From positions 124,001 through 188,000 of the forward strand of contig NZ_JAUYHK010000011.1 in NCBI RefSeq assembly GCF_030690045.1: 64,000 bases of DNA. The letters are read 5' to 3'. Below are positions 37,490 through 47,226 of this stretch, one piece after another (position 1 is the stretch's first letter; the number at the start of each line of letters is the position of its first letter). Below the pieces are notes generated by a model. That model was not told the origin of the DNA. It saw only the letters and a list, made by a program, of their open reading frames with translations, and ran no database searches. Both the position numbers and the translations under genes were made by a program. Source of the DNA: Thalassospira sp. (GTDB lineage: Bacteria > Pseudomonadota > Alphaproteobacteria > Rhodospirillales > Thalassospiraceae).

Positions 37490-40400
37490 ATGGAAAACGG
37501 TTTCGTCCATCTTCGTGTTCACACCAACTATTCGCTTGCCGAAGGTGCGATCACGACGAAAGAACTGACGAAATTATGTGCCGCCGACGGCCAGCCGGCG
37601 GTTGCCATGACCGACAGCAACAATATGTTTGGCGCACTGGACTTTGCTGGCGCAGCAACCGGAGCCGGTATCCAGCCGATTCTGGGTGTTCAATTGGGGT
37701 TGCAACGCTTTGGCGAGGACGTTGTCATTGGCAAACTGTCCCGCGAAGCTGACCCTGATCAGATTGTCCTGCTGGCACAAAACCGGGTGGGATATTTCAA
37801 CCTGCTCAAGGTGATTTCGCGCGCCCATATGACGACCGAGGCCGGGAACGAGCCCAAGGCGCTGTTTGCACATCTGCAAGAACATAATGAAGGCGTAATT
37901 TGCCTGACCGGCGGGCCGTCCGGGCCGCTGGCGCGGATGCTGGCTGATGATCAAAAGGACAAGGCTGAAGCCTGCCTGAAACAACTCGCCGATATTTATG
38001 GAGACCGGCTTTATATCGAATTGCAGCGGCATGGCTTGCCGCTGGAGGATCAGGTGGAGCCAGGGCTGATTGATCTGGCCTATGCGCAAAATATTCCACT
38101 GGTGGCGACCAATGACTGTTTTTTCCCCAAGGTGGAAATGTATGAGGCGCATGATGTGTTTCTGTGTATCGGGCAGGGGGCGGTTGTCAGTCAGGATGAT
38201 CGTCGCCGGTTAACCCGCGATCACCGTTTTAAAACGGCGGCGGAAATGCGCGCCCTGTTTGCCGATATTCCCGAGGCTTGCGACAATACGCAGGTGATTG
38301 CACAACGTTGCGCCTGGCATGTTGAGAAAATCGATCCGATTTTGCCGCCCTTTGATTGCGGCGAAGGCCGCACCGAAGTCGATGAATTACGCATCAAATC
38401 GCTGGAAGGCCTGAAAGGGCGGTTGGAGAAATATGTTTTCACCGCCGATATGTCGGACGAGAAAAAACAGGAAACCGCCAAACCCTATTATGACCGGCTG
38501 GATTTCGAGTTGAACGTCATCAATCAGATGGGGTTTCCGGGTTACTTCCTGATCGTTGCCGATTTTATCCAGTGGGCCAAGGAACATAATATTCCGGTCG
38601 GTCCGGGCCGTGGGTCCGGTGCAGGGTCGCTGGTGGCCTATTCCTTGCTGATTACCGATTTGGACCCGTTGCGGTTTTCCTTGCTGTTTGAACGGTTTCT
38701 GAATCCGGAACGTGTGTCGATGCCGGACTTCGACGTCGATTTCTGTCAGGATCGGCGCGGCGAAGTTATTGAATATGTCCAAAAGAAATACGGCTATAAC
38801 CGCGTCGCCCAGATCATCACATTCGGTAAATTGCAGGCCAAGGCGGCGGTGCGCGATGTCGGGCGGGTTCTGAGCATTCCGTATGGCTATGTGGATCGTA
38901 TTTGCAAGATGATCCCCGGCGACCCGGCCAAGCCGATCCCGTTGAAAGAAGCAATTGGCATGGAGCCGGATTTGCGCCGCATTGCGCGTGAAGACCCGGA
39001 TATTGACCGGCTTTTGAACATCGCCATGCAGATCGAAGGTCTGTATCGCAATTCATCAACCCACGCCGCCGGTGTGGTGATTGGTGACCGTGATCTGGAT
39101 GAACTGGTTCCGCTGTATCGCGATCCGCGTTCGGATATGCCCGTCACCCAGTTCAACATGAAATATGTTGAAAATGCCGGACTGGTGAAATTCGACTTTT
39201 TGGGCCTGAAAACCCTGACGGTGATTATCGAAGCCGTCAAATTGATGTCGCAACGAAGCGATGTTCAGCCCAATTTTGACATCACGGCCATTCCCTTTGA
39301 CGACCGACCGGCGTTCAAGCTGTTGTCGGCGGCGGAAACCGTCGGGGTGTTTCAGCTTGAATCCCAGGGGATGCAGGATGTGTTGCGCGGCCTGAAACCT
39401 GACACACTGGAAGACATTATCGCTGTGGTCGCCCTGTATCGTCCGGGGCCGATGGACAATATTCCGCATTATATTGCCCGCAAACACGGCACTGAAAAAC
39501 CCGATTACATGCACCCGATGCTTCAGCCGATCCTTCAGGAAACCTACGGGATCATGATTTATCAGGAGCAGGTGATGGAGCTGGCCCAGATTATGGCCGG
39601 TTATTCCCTGGGGGGGGCGGATTTGCTGCGCCGGGCGATGGGCAAGAAAATTGCCGAGGAAATGGAAATGCAGCGTTCGCTGTTTGTCGATGGCGCCGAA
39701 AAGAACGGTGTGGATCGCGGGCAGGCGTCGGATATTTTCGATCAGGTTGCCAAATTTGCGTCTTATGGCTTTAACAAATCCCACGCGGCGGCCTATGCGC
39801 TGGTGGCGTATCAAACGGCCTATCTGAAGGCGAATTATCCGGTCGAATTCATGGCCGCCCTGATGACCCTTGATATGCACAACACCGACAAACTGGCAAT
39901 TTTCAAACAGGAAATCGACCGTCTGGGGATTGAAATCCTGCCGCCGGATGTCAATCATTCTGGAGTGGCCTTTACGGTTGAAAATGTCGATGGCGTTGGC
40001 AAAATCCGTTATGCGCTTGCTGCGATCCGCAATGTCGGCGATGCGGCGATGGCAAGTCTGGTGGTGGAACGCGAGGCGAATGGCAAATTCCGCGACCTGA
40101 CCGATTTTGCCTCGCGCATTGACAGCCGGGCGTTAAACAAACGGTCGCTGGAAAATCTGGTCAAGGCCGGGGCGCTTGATTGCCTGCATGGCAATCGCAA
40201 GGTGATGTTTGAACATACCGATAAAATCCTTGCCGTGGCGCAACGCGAAATGCATGCCCGCAATGATGACCAGATCAGCATGTTTGGCAGCGATGTTGGC
40301 TTTGAAAAAGATGCAATCGTTCTGCCCGAAGACCGCGACTGGGTACCGATGGAAAAACTGGCCGAGGAATTTGCCGCCGTCGGCTTTTACCTGTCGGCCC

Positions 40401-40975
40401 ATCCGCTTGATACTTTTGGCAAAAGTTTGCAGCGTATTGGCGTCGCAACCTATAAGGAACTGCCCGCCCGGATGCGCGCGCATAATGCCGGATCGATCAA
40501 GCTGGCGGGGACGTTGATCAGTGCACGGGAACGGATTTCGCAGAAAAACGGATCAAAGTTTGCCTTTGTGCAGTTTTCCGATGCCACCGGCGCGTTTGAA
40601 GTTGCGTTCTGGGCCGAGGCGTGGGCGGCATACAAGGAACTGATCACTAGCGGCAAACCGTTATTGTTGGTGGTGGTGGCCGAAACCCGTGACGGACAGT
40701 TGCGAATTCAGGGCCAAAAGGTCGAAGACCTTGAAAATGCGGTTTCCGGGGCAGCCGAAGGCATGCGGATCAGATTATCCAAACCTGATCCCTTATCCGA
40801 GATCAGCGAAATGTTGGCGAAAACCGGCAAGGGGCGAGGGTTGGTCAATATTTCGTCGGTTTGTCCGGACGGACGTATTGCGGAAATCGAACTGGGTGAT
40901 ACCTTCAAGGTTGGTCCGTCCCTGATCGGGGTCATCGGGGCGATTCCCGGTGTTGAATTTGCCGAAGAAATTTAA
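37490..40975 (+). CDS. dnaE: DNA polymerase III alpha subunit
   Basis: 1161 residues, full length for DnaE1. It opens with the PHP domain (FVHLRVHTNYSLAEGAI, His7 and His11). The catalytic aspartates lie in PDFDVDF near residue 411. The helix-hairpin-helix and beta-clamp-binding regions are in the second half (QISMFGS near residue 925 fits the internal clamp-binding motif). An OB fold near residues 1000-1080 (IKLAGTLISARERIS) completes it. It is the replicative polymerase core with epsilon and theta or their equivalents. The lolD-dnaE order is common in Alphaproteobacteria. Confidence 0.98.
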   Translation: MENGFVHLRVHTNYSLAEGAITTKELTKLCAADGQPAVAMTDSNNMFGALDFAGAATGAGIQPILGVQLGLQRFGEDVVIGKLSREADPDQIVLLAQNRVGYFNLLKVISRAHMTTEAGNEPKALFAHLQEHNEGVICLTGGPSGPLARMLADDQKDKAEACLKQLADIYGDRLYIELQRHGLPLEDQVEPGLIDLAYAQNIPLVATNDCFFPKVEMYEAHDVFLCIGQGAVVSQDDRRRLTRDHRFKTAAEMRALFADIPEACDNTQVIAQRCAWHVEKIDPILPPFDCGEGRTEVDELRIKSLEGLKGRLEKYVFTADMSDEKKQETAKPYYDRLDFELNVINQMGFPGYFLIVADFIQWAKEHNIPVGPGRGSGAGSLVAYSLLITDLDPLRFSLLFERFLNPERVSMPDFDVDFCQDRRGEVIEYVQKKYGYNRVAQIITFGKLQAKAAVRDVGRVLSIPYGYVDRICKMIPGDPAKPIPLKEAIGMEPDLRRIAREDPDIDRLLNIAMQIEGLYRNSSTHAAGVVIGDRDLDELVPLYRDPRSDMPVTQFNMKYVENAGLVKFDFLGLKTLTVIIEAVKLMSQRSDVQPNFDITAIPFDDRPAFKLLSAAETVGVFQLESQGMQDVLRGLKPDTLEDIIAVVALYRPGPMDNIPHYIARKHGTEKPDYMHPMLQPILQETYGIMIYQEQVMELAQIMAGYSLGGADLLRRAMGKKIAEEMEMQRSLFVDGAEKNGVDRGQASDIFDQVAKFASYGFNKSHAAAYALVAYQTAYLKANYPVEFMAALMTLDMHNTDKLAIFKQEIDRLGIEILPPDVNHSGVAFTVENVDGVGKIRYALAAIRNVGDAAMASLVVEREANGKFRDLTDFASRIDSRALNKRSLENLVKAGALDCLHGNRKVMFEHTDKILAVAQREMHARNDDQISMFGSDVGFEKDAIVLPEDRDWVPMEKLAEEFAAVGFYLSAHPLDTFGKSLQRIGVATYKELPARMRAHNAGSIKLAGTLISARERISQKNGSKFAFVQFSDATGAFEVAFWAEAWAAYKELITSGKPLLLVVVAETRDGQLRIQGQKVEDLENAVSGAAEGMRIRLSKPDPLSEISEMLAKTGKGRGLVNISSVCPDGRIAEIELGDTFKVGPSLIGVIGAIPGVEFAEEI

Positions 40976-41023
40976 ACCATCTGAAGATTACCCTGATCTG
41001 ATCCGGGCGGGACGACTTAACGC

Positions 41024-41051
41024 TTGCATTCTGCCGGGGAGAGGGCTAAAA
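41024..41051 (+). promoter_or_regulatory. Candidate promoter of rpsB-tsf
   Basis: TTGCAT (41024-41029), a 16-base spacer and CTAAAA (41046-41051) predict a leader of about 125 bases before rpsB. The -35 matches the TTGCAT of the tRNA-Leu promoter. A long leader would leave room for S2 feedback control, which is known in other bacteria but not shown here. Confidence 0.4.
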
Positions 41052-41183
41052 CCCGCCCCGAACATCGCACGCGGGAGCGTGGCGAAAAGTCTTTGCTGAC
41101 TTCTCGTCCATCCGGTGTTTCATACATGGTGTATGAAATTCCCTCTCGCGGAGGATTAAACCGGAAAAAGGTAAGGATTTATC

Positions 41184-41969
41184 ATGGCATTGCCAACCTT
41201 TACGATGCGTCAGCTCATGGAAGCTGGCGTCCACTTTGGTCACCATACCCGCCGCTGGAACCCGAAGATGAAGCAATACATCTTTGGTGCCCGTAACGAT
41301 ATTCACATCCTCAATCTGCAAGACACCGTACCGATGCTGCATGCTGCGATGCAGGCTGTGCGCGACGTTGTCGCCGGTGGTGGTCGCGTTCTGTTTGTTG
41401 GTACCAAGCGTCAGGCGTCGTCGGTTGTGGCCGAATCTGCAAAACGGTGTGGCCAGTATTATGTCAACCATCGTTGGCTGGGCGGCATGCTGACCAACTG
41501 GAACACTGTTTCCGGTTCGATCAAGCGCCTGAAAGAACAGGAAGAAATTCTTTCCGGTAACACCGATGGCCTGACCAAAAAAGAAATTCTGAACCTGACC
41601 CGTTCGCGCGACAAGCTTGAACGCGCGCTGGGCGGGATCAAGGATATGGGCGGTCTGCCGGACATTATCGTTGTGATCGACACCAACAAAGAAGCGATTG
41701 CAATTAACGAAGCCAAAAACCTGCACATTCCGGTTGTCGCCATTCTGGACACCAATTCGGACCCCGCAAATGTTCAGTACCCGATTCCGGGCAATGACGA
41801 TGCAATCCGTTCGATCCAGCTGTATTGCGACCTGTTTGTCGGTGCGGTTCTGGATGGTATCCAGCAGGAAATGACGGCTTCGGGTGCCGATATTGGCGCG
41901 TCCGAAGACGTTCCGGTTGAAGCGGCTGCTGCTGTCGAAGCGGCTGAAGAAGCATCTGCTTCCGCATAA
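41184..41969 (+). CDS. rpsB: 30S ribosomal protein S2
   Basis: 261 residues. The S2 signatures [19 protein letters not shown] and [19 protein letters not shown] are plain. The Ala/Glu-rich tail after residue 230 is variable in the family. S2 joins the small subunit late and helps hold S1. AAGGTAAGGA precedes the ATG. It heads the conserved rpsB-tsf-pyrH-frr translation cluster. Confidence 0.98.
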   Translation: MALPTFTMRQLMEAGVHFGHHTRRWNPKMKQYIFGARNDIHILNLQDTVPMLHAAMQAVRDVVAGGGRVLFVGTKRQASSVVAESAKRCGQYYVNHRWLGGMLTNWNTVSGSIKRLKEQEEILSGNTDGLTKKEILNLTRSRDKLERALGGIKDMGGLPDIIVVIDTNKEAIAINEAKNLHIPVVAILDTNSDPANVQYPIPGNDDAIRSIQLYCDLFVGAVLDGIQQEMTASGADIGASEDVPVEAAAAVEAAEEASASA

Positions 41970-41989
41970 ATTTCATTTTGTGCCTGATG

Positions 41990-42020
41990 AAACGGCGGCA
42001 CATCATGCCGCCGTTTCTTT
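41990..42020 (+). terminator. Hairpin attenuator between rpsB and tsf
   Basis: Perfect 11-base arms AAACGGCGGCA and TGCCGCCGTTT around CATCA, followed by CTTTAGG. The short T tract suggests partial termination, which would lower tsf relative to rpsB. Confidence 0.7.
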
Positions 42021-42057
42021 AGGTAATCACCTGATCGCGTAATAGGGGCTTTGAAAA

Positions 42058-42981
42058 ATGGCTATTACCGCTGCTCTGGTTAAAGAGCTTCGTGAAACCA
42101 CCGGCGCTGGCATGATGGATTGCAAAAAGGCGCTTACCGAAACCAATGGCGAACTTGAAGCTGCTGTTGACTGGCTGCGTACCAAGGGTCTTGCCGCTGC
42201 TGCCAAGAAAGCAGGTCGCGTTGCCGCCGAAGGTCTGGTCGGTGTTGCCGTCAGCGGAACCTCGGCGGCTGTTGTCGAACTGAATGCCGAAACCGATTTC
42301 GTTTCGCGCAACGACGATTTCCAGCAATTTGTTCGTGAAGTTGCCAATCTGGCGGTTGCCGCCGGTGGCGATATCGACAAGCTGAAAGCGGCATCTTTCC
42401 CGGGTACCGAACGCAATGTCGAAGAACAGGTTACGCACATGATCGCCAAAATCGGCGAAAACATGAATTTGCGTCGTTCGGCTGCGATTTCGGTCCAGCA
42501 GGGTGTTGTTGCGGCCTATATCCATTCGGCAATCGCGCCGAGCCTTGGCAAGATCGGTGTTTTGGTTGCGCTTGAATCGGCTGCTGATGCGGCTGTTCTT
42601 GAAGGTCTGGGCAAACAGATTGCCATGCATGTTGCTGCTACCAATCCGGCTTCAACCAGCGTTGACGATCTTGATCCTGAACTGGTCGAACGTGAAAAGT
42701 CCGTTCTGACCGAACAGGCCAAGGAATCGGGGCGTCCGATGGAAATCATCGAAAAGATGATCGAAGGCCGCATTCGCAAATATTACGAACAGGTCGTTCT
42801 GCTTGAACAGACCTACGTGATTGACGGCGAAAGCAAGGTTAAGGATGTGATCGAAGCGGCTGCAAAATCTGCGGGCTCCCCGATCACCCTGAAAGGCTTC
42901 CTGCGCTTTGAACTCGGTGATGGTATCGAGAAAGAAGAAAAAGACTTCGCTGCCGAAGTCGCAGAACAGCTTAAAAAATAA
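42058..42981 (+). CDS. tsf: Elongation factor Ts
   Basis: 307 residues. The N-terminal signature [20 protein letters not shown] and the core TDFVSRN motif ([11 protein letters not shown]), which inserts into EF-Tu, are both present. It recycles EF-Tu by releasing GDP. A strong terminator downstream closes the rpsB-tsf unit. Confidence 0.98.
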   Translation: MAITAALVKELRETTGAGMMDCKKALTETNGELEAAVDWLRTKGLAAAAKKAGRVAAEGLVGVAVSGTSAAVVELNAETDFVSRNDDFQQFVREVANLAVAAGGDIDKLKAASFPGTERNVEEQVTHMIAKIGENMNLRRSAAISVQQGVVAAYIHSAIAPSLGKIGVLVALESAADAAVLEGLGKQIAMHVAATNPASTSVDDLDPELVEREKSVLTEQAKESGRPMEIIEKMIEGRIRKYYEQVVLLEQTYVIDGESKVKDVIEAAAKSAGSPITLKGFLRFELGDGIEKEEKDFAAEVAEQLKK

Positions 42982-43031
42982 AGATACTGGATCGAATTGG
43001 TGCGTCCTGTGCCAATTCGTGTATGATCCTG

Positions 43032-43080
43032 ACCGGCGGGTCGATGCGGTGCTTGTCGCCCCTGTGCCCGCCGGTTTTTT
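43032..43080 (+). terminator. Intrinsic terminator after tsf
   Basis: ACCGGCGGG and CCCGCCGGT pair around a 26-base loop and are followed directly by six T residues. Separates rpsB-tsf from pyrH. Confidence 0.85.
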
Positions 43081-43144
43081 CATATCTGCATCCTGCTTGA
43101 ATGCCGGACCGCAACACTAAAATCAGCTTGAGAGGCATCCTGGT

Positions 43145-43876
43145 ATGACAGAAAACGGCCAGCTAAAGTTCCGTCGTGTCCTGTTGAAACTGTCGGGTGA
43201 GGGGTTGCTGGGCAAACAGCAATATGGCCTTGACCCTGAAACGGTAGACCGGATCGCCAGCGAGATCAAAACCGTCCATGAGATGGGTGCCGAGATTTGC
43301 ATGGTGATTGGCGGCGGAAATATTTTCCGCGGCGTCAAGGGGGCCGCGCAAGGCATGGAACGCGCCACGGCCGACTATATGGGCATGCTGGCGACCATTA
43401 TGAATGCGCTGGCTGTGCAGAACGCGCTGGAACGTCATGGCGTTCAGACTCGTGTGCAATCAGCGATCCCGATGTCATCAGTGTGCGAACCCTATATCCG
43501 CAGACGGGCTGTGCGGCATATGGAAAAGGGTCGGGTGGTGATTTTTGCTGCTGGGACCGGCAATCCGTTTTTTACCACCGATACGGCCGCCGCCTTGCGT
43601 GCTGTTGAAATGGGCTGTGATGCGCTTCTCAAGGGAACGCAAGTGGATGGTGTTTATACCGCCGATCCCAAACTTGACCCGGATGCGGTACGTTATGATT
43701 CGCTAACCTATATGGAAGTGTTGGCTAAAGATTTGCGTGTCATGGATGCTTCGGCTATTTCTTTGGCACGCGAAAATGATATTCCTGTGATTGTGTTTTC
43801 TTTGCATAATCCCGGCGCATTTGCCGATGTCGTTTGTGCCAGAGGTAAATTCACAATTATTTCGAATGGAGACTGA
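43145..43876 (+). CDS. pyrH: Uridylate kinase (UMP kinase)
   Basis: 243 residues, amino-acid-kinase fold. [14 protein letters not shown] opens the phosphate-binding site and [10 protein letters not shown] follows; the UMP site includes [13 protein letters not shown]. It makes UDP from UMP for RNA and cell-wall nucleotide sugars. The enzyme is hexameric and commonly regulated by GTP and UTP. frr starts two bases after its stop. Confidence 0.97.
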   Translation: MTENGQLKFRRVLLKLSGEGLLGKQQYGLDPETVDRIASEIKTVHEMGAEICMVIGGGNIFRGVKGAAQGMERATADYMGMLATIMNALAVQNALERHGVQTRVQSAIPMSSVCEPYIRRRAVRHMEKGRVVIFAAGTGNPFFTTDTAAALRAVEMGCDALLKGTQVDGVYTADPKLDPDAVRYDSLTYMEVLAKDLRVMDASAISLARENDIPVIVFSLHNPGAFADVVCARGKFTIISNGD

Positions 43877-43878
43877 CG

Positions 43879-44442
43879 GTGTCTGAAGTTGCTGGCCTTA
43901 AAAAAGACCTTTCCCGACGTATGGAAGGTGCTGTTGAAGTTTTGCACAAGGAGTTTACCGGGTTACGCACCGGGCGTGCCAGTGTAAGCCTTTTGGAACC
44001 GGTGATGGTTGATGCTTATGGCTCGCAGGTTCCGCTTAATCAGGTGGCCTCGGTCAGTGTTCCCGAATCCCGCATGTTGTCGGTTCAGGTTTGGGACAAG
44101 TCGATGGTCAAATCGGTTGAAAAGGCGATCCGCGATGCGGGTCTTGGCCTGAACCCGGCCGCTGACGGGACTCTTGTTCGCGTTCCGATCCCGGCCCTGA
44201 ACGAAGAACGCCGTAGCGAACTGACCAAGGTTGCCGGAAAATATGCCGAGCAGGCCAAGATTTCAGTTCGCAATGTGCGTCGCGACGGTATGGATCAACT
44301 GAAAAAATGGGAAAAAGACAGCGTCATTTCCCAAGATGAGTTGCATTCCGAAGAAAAAGAAATCCAGAAAATTACCGACAAGGTGATCGAGGATATCGAC
44401 AAGTCGCTTGCGCATAAAGAACAGGAAATCATGCAAGTCTGA
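43879..44442 (+). CDS. frr: Ribosome recycling factor
   Basis: 187 residues from a GTG start. The helical-bundle signature [19 protein letters not shown] and [16 protein letters not shown] are diagnostic. With EF-G it splits the post-termination ribosome. Two bases separate it from uppS, so the membrane-precursor gene is likely on the same mRNA. Confidence 0.98.
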   Translation: MSEVAGLKKDLSRRMEGAVEVLHKEFTGLRTGRASVSLLEPVMVDAYGSQVPLNQVASVSVPESRMLSVQVWDKSMVKSVEKAIRDAGLGLNPAADGTLVRVPIPALNEERRSELTKVAGKYAEQAKISVRNVRRDGMDQLKKWEKDSVISQDELHSEEKEIQKITDKVIEDIDKSLAHKEQEIMQV

Positions 44443-44444
44443 TC

Positions 44445-45185
44445 ATGACCGCACTGGCCCCATATCCCGGATTTTCAGAGACTAGCCCTGTGCCGCGTCA
44501 TGTTGCCATCATTATGGATGGCAACGGGCGCTGGGCGTCGTTGCGTGGCAAGCCGCGCAGCTTCGGGCACCGGGCCGGTGTCGAGGCGGTGCGCCGTGTT
44601 GTCGAGGCTGCGGCAGATATCGGGATCGAATATCTGACGCTTTATGGTTTCTCGACGGAAAACTGGAAACGTCCGCAAAGCGAAGTCAGCGATCTGATGG
44701 GGCTTTTGCGGATTTTCCTGAAACGTGAATTGTCGACCCTGCATAAAAACGGGGTGCGGATCAAAGTGATTGGTGACCGGTCGCGGTTTGAGGAAGATAT
44801 TCGGCGATTGCTCGATGACTCCGAACACCGCACAGCCAACAATACACGCCTGAACCTGACAATCGCGCTCAGTTATGGTGCGCGTGCTGAAATAACCGAA
44901 GCAATGCGGGCAATTGCCCTGAAGGTGCGCGATGGTGTGCTTGATCCCGCCGATGTCAACGAGGCGGTGATTGAACAGCATTTGGCGACGGCCGGAATGC
45001 CGGACCCGGATCTTTTGATTCGGAGTAGCGGTGAACAGCGGATCAGCAATTTTCTGCTGTGGCAATGTGCCTATGCCGAATTCATTTTTGACGAGGTTTT
45101 GTGGCCGGATTTTGATCGTTCGCACCTGGAAAAAGCCATTGAAAACTATGCCGGAAGGGAGCGGCGTTTCGGTGCAGTCGTCTGA
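44445..45185 (+). CDS. uppS: Undecaprenyl diphosphate synthase (di-trans,poly-cis)
   Basis: 246 residues. The catalytic HVAIIMDGNGRWA motif places Asp25, and the C-terminal LIRSSGEQRISNFLLWQ binds the isopentenyl substrate. It builds the C55 carrier lipid for peptidoglycan and other surface polymers. The end overlaps cdsA by about 14 bases. Confidence 0.97.
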   Translation: MTALAPYPGFSETSPVPRHVAIIMDGNGRWASLRGKPRSFGHRAGVEAVRRVVEAAADIGIEYLTLYGFSTENWKRPQSEVSDLMGLLRIFLKRELSTLHKNGVRIKVIGDRSRFEEDIRRLLDDSEHRTANNTRLNLTIALSYGARAEITEAMRAIALKVRDGVLDPADVNEAVIEQHLATAGMPDPDLLIRSSGEQRISNFLLWQCAYAEFIFDEVLWPDFDRSHLEKAIENYAGRERRFGAVV

Positions 45186-45984
45186 GGCCGGAAAACCCCT
45201 GAAATCCGGTCTGGGCCTTCGCATCGGGTCCGCACTGGTGATGACGCCAATCGCGATTGCTGCGGTATGGTTTGGCTCTCCCTTTTATGAATTGCTGCTT
45301 TTGGTTTTTTCGATTGGCATGCTTTGGGAATGGTTGAGGATGTGTGCCCCATTACGGGCCGGTATTCTTGCCGGGATTGCGTCGCTGGGGCTGGCTGTTG
45401 CAATGGTGATGCAATGGGTATCTGCTGAGATTCTGATATTTGTTCCGGTGATTGTAGCGACCCTTATCGTGTTGGCGATGACGGGGACTGAACGCAAGCT
45501 GGTGGTGATCGGGATTGTCTATGTGTCGGTCGCGGCACTGGCCGCCCAGTGGTTGCGCGGCCATCATGATGACGGCCTTTTGCTGATTATGTGGCTGTTT
45601 CTTGTTGTTTGGGCCACGGATACCGGTGCCTATGCCTTTGGCCGGGCGATTGGTGGACCCAAACTGGCCCCGCGTTTCAGCCCGAAAAAAACTTGGGCGG
45701 GTTTGTTTGGCGGAATGTTTTGTGCGGCCTTGGTCGGTGGTATTACGGTTTTTGTGGCGGATGGCCCCAATATCATCATCATTGCTGTTGCCAGTGCCGT
45801 GCTGGCGATTGTGGCCCAGATCGGCGATCTGGCAGAATCGGCATTGAAGCGCCATTTTGATGTCAAGGACAGCAGCAATCTGATACCGGGGCATGGCGGG
45901 TTTCTGGATCGTGCCGACGGGATGTTGTCGGTTTTTCCTGTCGCCTTTGTTATTGTTTTTTTCTTTGATTTGACGCTGCGCTGA
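45172..45984 (+). CDS. cdsA: Phosphatidate cytidylyltransferase
   Basis: 270 residues if it starts at the GTG at 45172, which follows GGAAGGGAG; an ATG at 45148 would add eight residues but has no ribosome-binding site. About seven or eight membrane helices. The C-terminal CdsA signature is clear (DLAESALKRHFDVKDSS, then IPGHGGFLDRADG). It forms CDP-diacylglycerol, the precursor of phosphatidylglycerol and phosphatidylethanolamine, in the inner membrane. The start assignment is the weak point. Confidence 0.92.
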   Translation: MQSSEAGKPLKSGLGLRIGSALVMTPIAIAAVWFGSPFYELLLLVFSIGMLWEWLRMCAPLRAGILAGIASLGLAVAMVMQWVSAEILIFVPVIVATLIVLAMTGTERKLVVIGIVYVSVAALAAQWLRGHHDDGLLLIMWLFLVVWATDTGAYAFGRAIGGPKLAPRFSPKKTWAGLFGGMFCAALVGGITVFVADGPNIIIIAVASAVLAIVAQIGDLAESALKRHFDVKDSSNLIPGHGGFLDRADGMLSVFPVAFVIVFFFDLTLR

Positions 45985-46026
45985 TCGTTATTTGATATCG
46001 GCGATATCCTGTTTAACTGGTGCTTG

Positions 46027-47193
46027 ATGACCCAAAAAAAATCAGTCTGCGTTCTGGGTGTTACCGGCTCTGTCGGGAGCAGCACTTGTGATGTGTTGCA
46101 GGCGCATCCGGACCGGTTTGATGTCGATGCGGTCACAGCCCATAAAGATGTTGCGGGGCTTGCGGCGGCGGCGAAATCCCTGAAGGCATCTTTGGCGGTG
46201 ATTGCTGATCCGGATTTATATGGTGATCTGTGCGAGGCACTGGCCGGAAGCGGCATTGCCGTTGCCGCAGGCGAAGCCGCCGTGGTCGAGGCGGCAACCC
46301 GGCCCAGCGACATCGTGATATCGGCAATTGTCGGGGCGGCCGGGCTGCGAGCGACACTTGCCGCGATCCGTCGGGGGGCGACAGTCGGACTTGCCAATAA
46401 GGAAACGCTGGTTTGTGCTGGTGATCTGATGATGCAGGAGGTCGCCAGCCACGGGGCAACCCTGATCCCGGTTGATTCAGAACACAGTGCTATTTTTCAG
46501 GTTTTGGAAGTACCTCTTGTTTCGCAGGTCGAACGGATTTTGTTGACGGCATCAGGCGGACCTTTCCGGACATGGTCGAAACAGGATATGTCCCGGGTAA
46601 CGCCGAAACAGGCGTTGGCGCATCCCAATTGGGATATGGGAGCCAAGATTTCCATTGATTCTGCGACCATGATGAACAAGGGTCTTGAACTGATTGAGGC
46701 ATGCCGCCTGTTTCCGGTTGAGGAAGGGCGGATTGACGTTCTGGTCCATCCGCAGTCGCTTATTCACAGTATGGTAGAATACAGCGATGGTTCGGTTCTG
46801 GCGCAGATGGGGATGCCAGACATGCGTACGCCGATTTCGTATGCCCTTGCCTGGCCGGAACGCTTGCGGATTGATGTGCCGCGCCTTGATTTTGCCACTT
46901 TGCAGCAATTAACGTTCGAGAAACCTGACCCGGACCGGTTTCCGGCATTGCGATTGGCCCGTGAGGCATTGCAGGCGGGCGGGACCCTGCCCATTGTTTT
47001 GAATGCGGCAAATGAAATTGCGGTTGCGTCCTTTCTTGCCGAAAAAATCGGTTTTTTACAAATTGCCGAACTGGTGGAAATGGCGATGGATCGTTTGGGA
47101 ACGGAACAATTGACGACGCTTGATCAGGTTTTTGCCATTGATCAGGCTGCGCGTCGTGAAACTATTGATATCATTGCCGGGCAATTTGCCTGA
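46027..47193 (+). CDS. dxr: 1-deoxy-D-xylulose 5-phosphate reductoisomerase
   Basis: 388 residues from the ATG at 46027. NADPH-binding GVTGSVGSST at the N terminus, then ANKETLVCAG, the metal-binding PVDSEHSAIFQ and ASGGPFR. It catalyses the committed step of the non-mevalonate isoprenoid pathway, upstream of the substrate used by UppS encoded two genes before. Confidence 0.98.
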   Translation: MTQKKSVCVLGVTGSVGSSTCDVLQAHPDRFDVDAVTAHKDVAGLAAAAKSLKASLAVIADPDLYGDLCEALAGSGIAVAAGEAAVVEAATRPSDIVISAIVGAAGLRATLAAIRRGATVGLANKETLVCAGDLMMQEVASHGATLIPVDSEHSAIFQVLEVPLVSQVERILLTASGGPFRTWSKQDMSRVTPKQALAHPNWDMGAKISIDSATMMNKGLELIEACRLFPVEEGRIDVLVHPQSLIHSMVEYSDGSVLAQMGMPDMRTPISYALAWPERLRIDVPRLDFATLQQLTFEKPDPDRFPALRLAREALQAGGTLPIVLNAANEIAVASFLAEKIGFLQIAELVEMAMDRLGTEQLTTLDQVFAIDQAARRETIDIIAGQFA

Positions 47194-47226
47194 TTTTTCT
47201 TTTTTCGAGACAAGGTAAAACGTCTG

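Noticed and set aside
40976-41183. Possible small gene between dnaE and rpsB
   Set aside because: A plus-strand frame starting at 41024 runs through the rpsB start in another frame. The region is better read as promoter and leader of rpsB.
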